A DNA stretch of 64,000 nt. It comes from Gerris lacustris. Its lineage: Eukaryota; Arthropoda; Insecta; Hemiptera; Gerridae. How positions within the stretch are numbered: position 1 is the first letter of the stretch; each line of letters opens with the position of its first letter. Location of the stretch: assembly GCA_951217055.1 (NCBI GenBank), contig OX578279.1:27120173-27184172 (forward strand). Reading direction: 5' to 3'. The notes beneath the pieces are model-generated. The model did no database searches. It saw only the letters and a list, made by a program, of their open reading frames with translations, and was not told the origin of the DNA. Both the position numbers and the translations under genes were made by a program. Below, one piece after another: positions 11,948 to 23,319 of the stretch.

Positions 11948-12312
11948 TTTTCTCAGGAAAACGGCTTATATAGTTAGATTCGTATTTAAATGGTCTACAT
12001 TTTTGAAGTTCTTACTCAAAATCGTCTAAACCGTTTTCAAGAAATAATTGTTTTCACGTTTTTTCAGAGTTTTTGGGGGTAGCGCTCCCCAATTGGGAGC
12101 TAAAATTAATTTCTCAATTTCGCCTCGGGGTATGATTTTTCTGGATATGTATGCCAAATTTCGTCAAAATCAACCCAGTAGTTTAGGCTCCAGGCGACTG
12201 AAACCGAATGTTTTTAAAACCCACTTTTTTGGACTCAGGGGAACTCAAAGCGTGTAAATCCATCAAATTTTCGCGCCGTCACAATACTTTCTCTTTATAT
12301 GAGAAAGTAAAA
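11948..12312. repeat. Repeat R2, copy 2
   Basis: Same order as the other copies: AACGGCTTATATAGTTAG, TTTTGGGGGTAGCGC, CGCCTCGGGGTATGATTTT, ATGTATGCCAAATTTCGTC, ACTTTTTTGGACTCAGGGG and the terminal CTTTCTCTTTATATGAGAAAG hairpin followed by TAAAAA (12291-12312). The outer portion with the tRNA-like segment is missing. The 69-codon frame 12048-12257 lies inside. Confidence 0.8.
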
Positions 12313-12960
12313 ATCTCGAAATAAAAATGCCAATTTATTACAAGGAAACCTTAAGGATAGATCAAGGAGATAATTAATTTTAGCCCAAATATTGGTGCGT
12401 TTGCTCTTCGTTGGACTATCACTTGAAACCAATACCAATTTTATTCAGAACTTTATAATATGTAATATTAATTATGTATTAATTGAAACTTGTGTTCTAA
12501 AAATGGTCTATTCGTTTTTTAATTCAACGTGAAGTATATTATATAAATTTCAAACTAATCAAATAAACATTTAGGATGGAGGTATAAGAAGAAGCAAGGA
12601 AGCCGAGATATTTGCTCTACTTTTTCTCATCATTTTGTAATTAACCCCGTGTCTCTTTGACTTCATCTTGCACATATTTTATTGATTACTTTATTTGAAG
12701 TCTGGTGTAGCATCACACTAATTCAATTTCATGTCAAAGGTAAAATAACTTCAATCAGAATGCCTCCACTCTTATTCCTTAGGATTAATCAATAATATAT
12801 GTTTATACTAGGAATAGCTTTATTTTTAGTATATTATATTATAGCTGTAGTGCTTTAGGACATAGGAACCTGTAAGAAAGATAATATAGACCAACGTGGT
12901 CTATATCTTCGGGTTCAACTCTCCAGTTGTAGAAAAAAATGTACAATGTTATGTTAATAT
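12313..12960. other. A+T-rich DNA, no gene seen
   Basis: Nothing beyond short A/T runs was recognised. Confidence 0.4.
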
Positions 12961-12971
12961 CTATATATGTA

Positions 12972-13764
12972 CTAGCAAAACCCGGCAGACGTTGTCCTGC
13001 CAATGAATAATTATTTACCTCTGTATATTTAAATATGGGTGATATGTATGTATGTAATCTAGAATCTATATTCGTTTTAGAATAACGAAAGATGGCTTAT
13101 ACTGATGAGATTCCATGATTTTTATAGGTATAAATAGATAATTAACTATATATAATTTTTTTTAAATTTTTAATTCACGTGAATGAGAAATATAATACAC
13201 TATTCCATTCGCTATATCTATATAATTAGACATAAAATAAATAAAACTAATCCTAATTATTAGGGTAACGCGTGTGGATAAACGATAATTTTCGTTTTCT
13301 GATTTGGTGTATAAATGTAGGTACTACGGAGTTCCTACTCTGGAATAAGCAACATAATAATATAGTTGACCATGCGAAAAACATGTATTCTAATTTTTAT
13401 TTAAATAACACTTTTTCCCCTGCTTTTCCATTTTACCTCCTTCAAATATAAAAAAAAGTGTACTTTTAGGTACCCTGTGAACCAAAAAGTAATTAAATTA
13501 CACAAATTATTTTATAATCGAGTTCCTGGCCTATAAAACACGTATAACAATTTTCATTCAAATCTGATCAAAAATAGTAATATTTCTCATATTTAATTGA
13601 TGTTTTTTTCCTGTTTTCCCGTCTTATCCCACTCTTATGTCAAAATATGACAAAAGTGTATATTAACAACAATTACTGTACTCTCAAAATGCTTTCCAAC
13701 GACATGCATCATGTCAAAGTCTATAATTTACAAACAGACATCCATTTTTATATACTTATATAGA
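12972..13764 (-). mobile_element. Non-autonomous Helitron with both ends
   Basis: On the minus strand the element begins with TC in TCTATATAAGTATATAAAA (preceded by A) and ends GGGTTTTGCTAG followed by T. This is the A/T insertion rule and CTRR terminus of Helitrons. Just upstream of the end, GGCAGGACAACGTCTGCC can form a hairpin (GGCA-GAC with GTC-TGCC, one bulged G). The spacing of 8 bases from hairpin to CTAG is typical. At 793 bp there is no room for Rep/helicase and no such frame is present, so it is a passenger copy. Confidence 0.85.
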
Positions 13765-13804
13765 TTACGCATTATACATATTTATATATATATGCCATAT
13801 GCCT

Positions 13805-13866
13805 AGCGTAGGGTACTGGTCACCAAACCTCGGCCCGTGGGCCAATCAAGCCTGTCAAGGCCGTTT
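13805..13866. mobile_element. hAT-like terminal fragment (possible)
   Basis: The string CTGGTCACCAAACCTCGGCC followed by CGTGGGCC resembles the CAGTGGTC-C-CAAAC-CGGCCCGTGGGCC ends of many metazoan hAT elements. Only about 60 bases are present between two Helitrons, and no second end was found. The family assignment is from memory of the motif. Confidence 0.4.
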
Positions 13867-13869
13867 ATC

Positions 13870-14825
13870 TAACTATATACATTTTTTTTTATTAATAATT
13901 CACGTGAATGAACAGTTTTATTTACTTTTCCATCCGCTACATAATTAAACTTAAAATAAATTAAACTAATGCTAATTATTAGCAAAACGCATAGATACCA
14001 CCAGAGTTTTTGGAGTGCCAGTTTTGGAGTGAGAGTTTAGCAAGCAACATAATATACTTGACCATGCGAAAAACATGGATTCTAATTTTTAATTAAACAA
14101 CATTTTTCCGATGCTTTTTCATTTTACCCCCCTCTTGCATGAACATATGACAAAAGTGTACATAACAGCAATTGCTGTACTCTTAAAGAGCTTTCCAATG
14201 ACATACATCATAAAGGGTATATTACTATTTTGACTTTTGTACCTCGTACCCTGTACCCCTGAGTACAAAATTTAAATTTCGTTTTTCATTTGGAAATCAT
14301 AAATATCGTCTCCATGACAAAAAGTATTGAACAAAACAAATACTTTTTTTATCATCTAAACCTGAGCATAAAAAATACATAAGGTACCATTTGTTCCCGA
14401 AAGTACTAAATGTACACAAATTGTTTTATAATCGAGTTCCTTGCATCAAATAAAGCACGTATACTAATTTTCATTCAAATCGAATTAAAAAATAGAAATA
14501 TTTCTTTTTTTTATAATTTATTTTCCTTTTTACCCCCCTCTTATGTAAAAATATGACAAAAGTGTACATAACAACAATTACTTTAATCTCAAAGAGCTTT
14601 CCAACGACATGCATCATGAAGGGTATATACTATTTTGACTTTTGTACCCCGTACCCTGTACCTCTGTGTACCAAAATTTAAATTTTGAAATCATATGATC
14701 CTTCTCCATGAAATAGTACACGTATGTGCCAAATTTCATGGCGATCGGTCAAACGGTGTCGGAGTCTATAAATCACAAACAAACAGACAAACAGACAAAC
14801 ACACATCCATTTTTATATATATAGA
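13870..14825 (-). mobile_element. Helitron copy, 3' end missing
   Basis: The minus-strand 5' end TCTATATATATAAAAATGGA (preceded by A) starts at 14825. It is followed by a GTTTGTCTGTTTGTC run and internal blocks shared with the neighbouring Helitron: TACCCTGTAC, CATGATGCATGTCGTTGGAA, TGTACACTTTTGTCATATTT, AATTCACGTGAATGA. A block of about 380 bases ending in TTCATGATGCATGTCG is present twice inside, which makes this copy longer. The CTAG end is absent; similarity stops near 13870. Confidence 0.8.
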
Positions 14826-14829
14826 TATA

Positions 14830-15980
14830 TCAAATTAAAGTTTTGTCTACATTGATTAGGATTAGAATTGAATTTTTTTTGGATACTTTTTCATTTTCGT
14901 GTATATGTGTCTGTCGCCCCAGTCAAACTTTGTAGGCGCAAAACTGGCTAAGCGAAATCAATTTTTTTTCAGAGGTAAGCGCAAACATCTTTCGCAATTT
15001 GTAGGCTTGGTTTCATCGAAAAATATTGAGTAGAACCAAAGTTATTAACAATTTTATAATAATTTTATAATAACCTAAAAAACTTAGGTTGACAGTGAAG
15101 GAGATTATGATTTACCGTTTCTGTTGACCCACCATAACCAAAACCCACATACTTGCTAATCAAAATGTTTGGGTACTTCTAGAACACCTAAAGACTCGCG
15201 GTTTTTTGCGTTCGGTTGGAAATTGGCCCAAACCGACTATAAAAATCAGAAAAATTTAAATAGAGCTAAATTTGATTTTTTTTTTTTTTAAATTGACTTT
15301 GAGCTCTTATGGCATCCGCAATTATTGACCGATTTAATTTCTATTTGGGGTTCCTAAACCTCTCACTAATGCTCTTTAAATCGAGTATTTATTATTTTAT
15401 TAATTGTTCCTAGAACCTAGAACTATAGTCATTAAATATTTACTTGCGCAACTGCCATATTGAGAAAAGAGACTGGTAATTAAATTAATGCACCATCTTG
15501 GTTGATGATCGTTCAATCCTTCTTAGTCTAATTGGTTTTTACTACGTTTATTTTCTTATTTATTATATCTTTTTTAGCATTGTTATTTATTACTATATTA
15601 CTTAGTTTCTATTGGCTATTTTTTAAATATAGGTATAGATAGACTCCAAACTATGATTTGGAGAGTATTATATTCTTAATAATGGAATGAATGATGCGTA
15701 TAATATAGTCCTGATTTTATTCCTAGAAGGCTTTGGAAACAAAACTACTAGGCACTTAATTTAATTGATAGGCCTAAATGATATTGGATACATAGCCAAA
15801 GCTAGACAATTACATATATATATTGTATAAAAAAATCTTCGTGTAGTCAATACATATTAACACACATATAATTAGTTTTTCTTAAATAATTATTTTTCGT
15901 TGAAATCTTCAGGCCTCTTAATATTGCAATAAATTCGATAAAAATTGAGAATTTGCATTCATTCCGACAGATGAAAGACA
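14830..15980. other. A+T-rich DNA, no gene seen
   Basis: No open frame above 60 codons and no repeat match was seen. Confidence 0.4.
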
Positions 15981-16058
15981 TTCCTCGGCTGGAGCTCATT
16001 GGTTACAGTGGTACTGTGTAAACCCACGGGGAATTTGTTCGATTCCTAGCGGGGTCTT
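15980..16058 (+). repeat. tRNA-like sequence, probably SINE-derived
   Basis: GGAGCTCATTGGTTACAGTG resembles a tRNA A-box/D-arm and TTGTTCGATTCC at about 16035 is a good B-box/T-loop. The spacing is near that of a tRNA, but the acceptor ends do not pair and the anticodon arm is weak, so this is not a functional tRNA gene. No SINE body or target duplication was recognised. Confidence 0.5.
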
Positions 16059-16059
16059 A

Positions 16060-17015
16060 AATATTTAAGTCTTTCTTCCTTCTATAAATAATAATTACTT
16101 TGCTTTCAGCTGTTATAAAATTCTAAATTAAGGAGGGAAAATTCCTAAAGAGAAGATGAGATATTTGGTTAATGAAAAGATCACTCGTACTCTTAATAAA
16201 ATTAAAATCAATCTCTTACAGCTTTCATTCATAAAAGCAAATTATTCGCCAGAACGACCTTGATAATGAAAAGAATATTCAGGGGGAAAATGAAGTGGTG
16301 ATGAGTTATGACGGTGTTTACATACATTATTTATTAGAATTAGCATTTAATACCGTTGTCGCTTGATTTTCCAAAAAAAAAAGAAAAATCTTTTTGCGAT
16401 GTCGTTACATTCCCTGTAATCTTTTATGGTAATCCGAATGTTTGAACAATGAGTCACGCTTGGTTCATAACCAAATCCACCCTCCGCATGTTTTTTATAT
16501 CATTAGACCCCCTCTTTTCTATTTTCAACTAATCAGGGGGGAAAAAAGTCAATACAAGCTACATAGATTCAAACAACAAGGACAAGGGGGGTGAGGGACG
16601 AGCCGAGTAAAAAAAAAAAAAAAAAAAAAAAATCCAAAGTAATAATAAAAAATAAAACAAAAGTTAAAAATGAAACAGATTTCAAAGGGATCGTTAATTA
16701 AATAAGTAGTACAAAAAAAAGGTTTATTAAAAGATACACATTTTTAATTAAAAAATGAAAGGATAAAAGGGATGTAATACTTCTAGAACGGTCGCATTTG
16801 TTACGCTAGGTAAAATAATTACAGTATAAAGCATTTAATGTACAATGATAAATATATATATTGAAAGTCAAATTGGGTTTTTACTCAAACAATACGTGTA
16901 GAGTATAGTAGAGATCGAACAAGTGATGTGATATAATTTAATATTAAATTCTGTGAGAGATACAATAATAGATAAAGTCTATCTCCTAACAAGTTATCAT
17001 CAAGTTAAGAGATTG
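16060..17015. other. Unique DNA with poly(A) tract
   Basis: Contains an A24 run at 16609-16632 just after AGCCGAGT, and A/T-rich sequence. No gene or matched repeat. Confidence 0.4.
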
Positions 17016-17019
17016 TAAC

Positions 17020-17400
17020 AACATCAACTATTAATACCAACTTAATACTATTAACTATTAATATCAACTATTAATACCAACTATTCAACTATTCTACTAC
17101 TCATCATAAAAGTCCACGCAGGGCTTGGATCTTGGATCCGACCAATAACTCATCTCCATTATCCTCATCCTCCTCTATCAAGGGCTACTGCCCACCAGCG
17201 CCTCGCCCGATCATCCTAAGGTTGGTTCCAAATTCGTCAACCCATCTCTTCGGTCTACCTATCTTGGTCGGCCTCTTATCCTCCTATCTCCTGGTCTTCC
17301 TCTCCACACATTCTTGACTGCCCTATCATCCCAAAGTCTATCAAGAAGCCCTGCCTATCTCAGTCTTACCCTCTTGGCTTCAATTACAAGGACGCCGATT
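17020..17400 (-). pseudogene. LINE (non-LTR retrotransposon) 3' end fragment
   Basis: Minus-strand translation of about 17372-17262 gives RVRLR*AGLLDRLWDD, then RAVKNVWRGRPGDRRIRGRP. After a frame change comes RPTKIGRPKRWVDEFGTN (to about 17226), ending at a stop near 17185. This matches the C-terminal pattern of many LINE reverse transcriptase ORFs (RLRWAGH..RM.D.R...GRP.GRR.RGRP..RW.D). The stop replaces the usual Trp of RLRWAG. Downstream on the same strand lies a short 3' region and a tail of repeated TTGGTATTAATAG units (17100-17020), as expected of a LINE tail. The clade cannot be fixed from this piece. The plus frame 17132-17317 is its shadow. Confidence 0.8.
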
Positions 17401-17728
17401 CCGCAATTAGAAAACCTCCCTTTTCATGTGATTATAAATTAAAATTTATTATATCAAGATGCGCGCGCTTCCTTTTTTGTTATGAAATAACACGAAAGTT
17501 GATATTTAGTGGGTGATATTTTACAACTCAAAATTGTTGTTGATATATCCGTGTCAGGTAATGTATTTAAATTTTAAATCGAAGTAAAAATCAAAACAAG
17601 TGAAGCCATTATTGGTTTCATGTTCGTTTACGTACTGAAATAACTTTTATTGAAATTATAATTTGTTAAGGGTGATTTATCGCTTAATATATTTTATTAT
17701 ATTTCAAATTCGATTGTAATAATGAAAT

Positions 17729-17730
<2 letters not shown>

Positions 17731-17771
<41 letters not shown>
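17731..17771. repeat. Poly(T) tract, about 41 bases
   Basis: An uninterrupted T run followed by TATATAAATA. It could be the poly(A) tail of a minus-strand retroposed sequence, but no upstream body was recognised. Confidence 0.9.
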
Positions 17772-17782
<11 letters not shown>

Positions 17783-18304
17783 TTAATTTTTATTTCATAA
17801 ATATTAATCAAATATATACTTAGTCACGTTATGTGACATAAAAGTTATAAGTATTCTAAATTTTTAACGAAATTTGAAGGAAATAATTGCTAAGCTTTAG
17901 AATGCGGTTACCAAGCCCGCAATACACTATTAAGGGTTACTCTTAGATTTCAGGTTTTAATCGCAATACTACGTATACTCGATTCTCACAGCATTATTTA
18001 TCATTTTTGCCCCACCAAGTTTAATTTGACTTGGACATTTTTTTACCAACTTACAACAGACTGCCTGACTTTATGTTGCAACAAACAATGAAATATATAT
18101 AACGTTTTTAAGTATAATCAGAGATATTGACTGGACTGACAAACGATAACGGGGAAGATCGATAGTTACCGGCCAAAATAAAAAAAAGGTATTTTGTATA
18201 TTTTTAATACTCACTTTATTTTGGTTTCTTTGGTAAATGTAGACTGAATAATTAAATATGTTTTTCCATAGGTAATATAATACTAGGCATCGCGTGGCTC
18301 TATC

Positions 18305-19042
18305 ATTGAAGCGAGCGTATTGCAATAAAATACTTAATATTGAAATTTGTAAATCATGATGAATGTCATAGTTGAAGATAAGTGGAAGAGGGTAGTGAGG
18401 GGTAGAGTGGGGGTACTCGGTACAAAGCTTTACTTCCTAAACAAACCTACACACAACACGACTATAAGAATCTTAACCACTCGTAATAGCTTTTAAACAA
18501 TTATTATAAATGTATCACTTCATTACTCAAATGCTACTGCTTGTATCAAGTTGACATTTTACATACTTGTTTCAATTGTACTTTAGACGATGTACATGAA
18601 GTTTTATTAAAATCGTTACGTTAGAATGTAAGATATCGGTAAAAAAGTTGTTTTCTCTATTTTAAACGTTTAGGTCAGCTTTAATAGTTTTAGCGATCTT
18701 TATTAATTTATAGCGATGTCGTTGTCGGTGTTACTAAAAAATGTTATTTTGAAAAAAAATGTTCGTCTCATCGAATAGGTGATAATAGAATTTTTCCCGT
18801 CCTGAAATTCCAATTTTAAATTTGAAGCTCACGTTTACGCGAGCATTGCGCGCGAACTCTTGGACGGATCACGCTGTGCAACGAACTTAGCCTGAGTATA
18901 AGTAAAAGGAACAAGTATATCAAATTTTTACTAAATCGGTCAATTTTTACTCAAGTTATCGTCAGACACATGAACGTAACACACAGACAGACAAGATGCA
19001 TATTTCGTTGAATGTAAGAAGCTCGCTTACGCTCGCTTCAAT
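18305..19042. mobile_element. 738-bp element with 15-bp TIRs
   Basis: Starts ATTGAAGCGAGCGTA and ends TACGCTCGCTTCAAT, a perfect 15-bp inverted pair. An inverted second copy covers about 38630-39245, showing the unit is mobile. Shared blocks include ATTTTTCCCGTCCTGAAATTCC, TTTTAATAGAAC-like and ATCGTTACGTTAGAA segments. No transposase-like frame exists (the minus frame 18071-18325 straddles the left border). No clear target duplication, so superfamily unknown. Confidence 0.75.
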
Positions 19043-19258
19043 AACAAACATTTAAAGGAATTTTAGCTCTGTTATCGTTATCACTAAATCTCGACGTAGT
19101 TCGGAATTCGGATTCGGCCACAAATAGCGCTGGCATCACTTTACAGATTCCCTACATTATATAACAATAAATTTCTGTTTGACAACTCTCTCAAATCTCT
19201 GTTTGACGTATGTCCAATTTGGATACATGTCAAAAAAAAGTTACAGAATCGACCTTTA

Positions 19259-19387
19259 AGCCGTGTCCAGACTGGCAAACCAAACATTAGTCTCTGCGCA
19301 TGCTCAGTACAAAGTACGCCTGCTCATCTCAGACTGGGCATGCGCAGAGACCAATGCTTGGCTCGTTTCGGCACTCTGGACACGGCT
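19259..19387. mobile_element. Hairpin MITE with TTA target duplication
   Basis: The ends AGCCGTGTCCAGA and TCTGGACACGGCT are perfect inverted repeats. A second inverted pair, GTCTCTGCGCATGC and GCATGCGCAGAGAC, lies inside, so nearly the whole 129 bp folds into one hairpin around 19310-19330. Direct TTA copies flank it at 19256-19258 and 19388-19390. A three-base TTA duplication fits PIF/Harbinger-like elements; the family is inference. Confidence 0.8.
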
Positions 19388-19390
19388 TTA

Positions 19391-20290
19391 GGGCTTTCCG
19401 TACTGCAATCTTCTGACATGTTAGTTGATGAAGCACTTTTCTTATGTTAAATTTTGTTTACGTGAAACAGAAAAGTAATACAAGATAATCTGTTTCCTGT
19501 ATCGGAGATATTAATATGGCTAATCAGCTGTTAGTATGCAAAAAAGTTATGCAGCAGAGAATCATACATGTGATATTGATCTATTGTAAACTTTTATCTA
19601 GTATATATTACAAGACTTTTACGGTTACATTTTCAACGACGAGAATAATATTGGTCAAGTAACAGAATTGACAAGGGTATATAGGTACATAATACAAAAT
19701 AAGGATGTCGAAAGTATAGCCCTGCGGCACGAGTAACTCTCAAACTCATTTTTCTATGTTAGAAGTTAAAAAAAATAAGGGTAAAGAATATAAAGTTTAT
19801 AACTTTTCACACTACTAGAATTGTCTATCGTTTGGAAAATTGCTTCCTCAGAAGAATATAAAAATTATTCCTTCTACTTATTGTAAATTAGGCATAAAGT
19901 GGCTTTAACGCTAGGGTATCAAAGTCAAGGCTAATATGGGCCAAATAAACAAGGTTTAAGTTTATGTGGGATACAATAAGATAAATCTTCACAATATTGA
20001 TAGGTGTTAACAAATATTTTATATCCATCACGTTCGCGCAAAATACTTGCAATGCGTTCGATGAATTGGATCCATCATTCATTTCTCTTTCTTTTGCAGT
20101 AATGCAACAAAACCATATCGTTATATTGGATGGGGCATGGGCCACACTAATAATCATTAAAGGCCGTTAGTTTGACACGCTTGCTTTAACGTGAAGTGAT
20201 TGAAGTGAAGAATTTATACTTTAATAAAAAAAAATAATAGGAATGAAAGAGGCTGATAAAACCTCTTTTAGCGTCAAGCCTACCTGGAAG
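19391..20290. other. Unique DNA, no gene recognised
   Basis: A minus-strand frame of 89 codons (19888-20157) lacks any recognisable motif and is treated as chance. Confidence 0.4.
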
Positions 20291-20294
20291 GTGA

Positions 20295-20450
20295 CGATTA
20301 CTCTAACCACCTCTCAGGCAGGCGTTGAATACAAAAACCACCTCCTAAGAAAGGTTTTGGCCATTCTAACCACCTCCCAAAAAAATATTGATTACTTTAA
20401 CCACCTCCCAGGTATGATTGATAATTCTTATCTCCTCCCAGACTCCCAGC
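20295..20450. repeat. Degenerate 31-33-bp minisatellite
   Basis: The core AACCACCTCCCA, with variants, recurs five times at spacings of 31 to 33 bases (near 20305, 20337, 20370, 20401, 20432). It explains the 76-codon plus frame 20243-20473, whose LTTSQ/NHL repeats mirror the DNA repeat in shifting frames. Confidence 0.65.
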
Positions 20451-20474
20451 TGCTGATAACACTACCGACCTAAC

Positions 20475-22920
20475 ACTACCAAGTAGGTGAGATTGTGTCA
20501 ACGTCGAGCAGAGTAAAATGAATAATAATGATTTAATCAAAATGGTTTAGCCGTAGAAATCTTTATTATAGAAAGGTGTGGTCCCGCAGAGTCAGATAGA
20601 ATAAACTAGTTTTAAGGTGAATCAGATATAATTAGAATCTCTTAGTTAAACATCTATTTCTTATCAAAGGAACTGAAAATGGTAATTTTTGTATGAAAAC
20701 CCCAAATCCGTCGAAGAACATTTTTTGGAGAAATAGTCTTTCTTTATTCCTAATCAAGTAAATCCACAGCTTCCCAAGACAGTTTAGATTTTTATAAACC
20801 TTTTAAGTCAAAGCTATTTACTAACATTTTAAGACACTTAAAAAGTAGAAATTATCAGTGTCAAACAAACTTTTCCTAAATTTAGTACCTACAGAATACG
20901 ACATATCCATCACAATCTTGTACTAAATTTTAGCCAAACCAGTTAAATTATTTTAAACATTTTTGTGTATTAAATTGATTAAAAGAGCAAACAAGTTATA
21001 AATATACTCATTATAGTTTCCACATGGAAAGAGACTAATTATTATATTGAAGGTTTTATTTATCACTTGCAAGAAATGAAGTAATTACTTATATATTTTT
21101 AGATTATTAACGACAACAGAAAGAACGAGCCAATTAAGTAAAAATCACAAATTGCCAAACTACAAACTAGCTAATTCAAACAGAAAATTAATTTAGATTT
21201 TACGAAAAGGGAGAGGAAATTTCGGTTGTTCAACGTGTAGTGGAAATGATCTATAAGGCAAATTAGTTATCCTTTGAACCCGAAGGAAAAGGTGGGAGGG
21301 AGTTGAGAGTTATTCTGTGCAATAATTTGTGGATTAAAGGTAGAAGGGGGTCGGAACCGAGTCACTGTAATGCTATGAGAGACATAGAGGGTTGGAAATT
21401 TTATTATAGAAAGTTTGTTTCTAGTTTTGCGCCCACCCAACATTTTCATCCCCTTTCCCGTAGCAGGGGGCCCTTCCAAGCCGCTAGAAACCCTACAGCA
21501 GTAAATCCCAACCTCACCTGAGACTCTCCTACTCCCGCCCTTCTGTAATTACAAGTAATAAAACGGCGGGTAAAATCCTACCGCCAAAAACACCGTTTTC
21601 CCCCGCCATAATTGGGCTCATACCCTTAACATTCTTCTACCATCCCTGAAGAAAAAGGGGTGGAACACAGAGAAAGAAGAAGAAAAAAAAACAACTTTGG
21701 TTTAAGATTCTGCAATTGAAGATTCTCCATCCGAAACTTAAACATGTAGAGAAGCTTTTCTTGAAAAACAAGATATAATATTAAAAACAAATACAATTTT
21801 CCCCGTTTAAAACTTTTCCCTTACTCTAATCTTCATGTCAGAAGGAAACTTTACGATTAGACTTAATACGAAAATTAACTGGAAGGGAAAGAAGATAGGT
21901 TTCGAAGCAGAGAGGGTTTAACATGACTCTCAAAACAAGCTTTTTAAAATATAATTTAAAGTATATTCATTAATCTTGGCAATTTAGCTGCAGACTAAAA
22001 CCTAAAGGCTTCATGATGGAAAACAACATTATTATAAAGAAAAAAGTATTCCTCTGTAGTTTAAATTAACAAGAGATACAACAACTAATGATCGTATAAA
22101 TAAAATGAGAAACATCAATCAAGAGGAGAACCAAGGAAAGAACAATAAACTCAACACTGCAAACTTCCACCTACGAATTCATAATTACAAAAATATTTAT
22201 TAAATACTAAAATGTAAAAACAATTGATTGAACAAAAATATTGATTAACTATTTGTAATTGTGATTAAATATTGATTAACTATTGTTTCTAACAAAAAAT
22301 AATAGCTTGTCGACAGCAGTCCGCAGGTAGCCCCAAATTATTTTCAACCATCTGGGAAAATTTCTCAATTAAAGATACGTTTTCTATAAAAAAAAACAGG
22401 GCGAATAATATATCGTAGAGGGATTATATCACTACATCAAATAAAGAAAATACATATTACTAAGAATCAGATGATTCTTGCTTTTTAAAATATGTATATC
22501 CATTTCGATTTCTGCTTAACTCCCTCTGCTGAACTAAATTCTTTAAAAGACGGCTGATTTCGGAAAATTCCCAGAATAGGATGTCTTGATACAAGGGTTA
22601 GGATTGACTTATCTTTTAATAAAACAAGAATTCTCAGAACAATTACTTTAATAAAGTAGATACTAAGGTGATCTCGTTATAATGTCTACAACAAAATAAA
22701 TTTTTATATTACTTTTAATTAGACAATATTGTGATTAATTAAAAATAATTTTAATTGTTCATTTGTGAATTACAAGAGAAATTAAGAGTTGTTACAATGG
22801 AAAATAGATTAAAGTAATAAATAGAATTTAAGATTTTAAGAGGGAAAACTATTTTAAACATAAATATTCGGAGTAGAGGAAATATTTAGGAATCATGAAG
22901 GCTACACTCAGATTGATTAT
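20475..22920. other. Unique DNA with one G+C-richer island
   Basis: Mostly A+T-rich. The island 21240-21680 carries overlapping frames on both strands (21267-21479 minus, 21303-21521 plus) with no recognisable domain. No matched repeat was seen. Confidence 0.35.
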
Positions 22921-22925
22921 TGGAC

Positions 22926-23318
22926 CAACTATACAAATCGCTCCCCCAGTGGAACAACTATACAAATCGCTCTCCCAGTGGAACAACTATAAAAATCGCT
23001 GCCCCAGTGGAACAACTATACAAATCGCTCCCCCAGTGGAACAACTATACAAATCGCTCCCCAGTGGAACAACTATACAAATCGCTCCCCCAGTGGAACA
23101 ACTATACAAATCGCTCCCCAGTGGAACAACTATACAAATCGCTCCCCCAGTGGAACAACTATACAAATCGCTCCCCCAGTGGAACAACTATACAAATCGC
23201 TCCCCAGTGGAACAACTATACAAATCGCTCCCCCAGTGGAACAACTATACAAATCGCTCCCCCAGTGGAACAACTATACAAATCGCTCCTCCGGTGGAAC
23301 AAATATATAAATCGCTCC
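22926..23318. repeat. Minisatellite, 14 units of 28-29 bp
   Basis: Fourteen copies of a unit reading ACTATACAAATCGCT, then a C run, then AGTGGAACA. Units have five Cs (29 bp) or four Cs (28 bp). The first three and the last two units carry most substitutions; the middle ones are nearly identical, as expected of recent unequal exchange or slippage. Because the unit has no stop codon in several frames, three overlapping open frames result (22895-23413 plus, 22920-23333 plus, 22987-23187 minus); none looks like a real protein. Confidence 0.95.
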
Positions 23319-23319
23319 A

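Noticed and set aside
15980..16058. Functional tRNA gene
   Set aside because: A- and B-box-like strings exist but the acceptor and anticodon stems do not pair.
22926..23318. CRISPR-like array of regular repeats
   Set aside because: Units are contiguous without unique spacers, and the DNA is eukaryotic.
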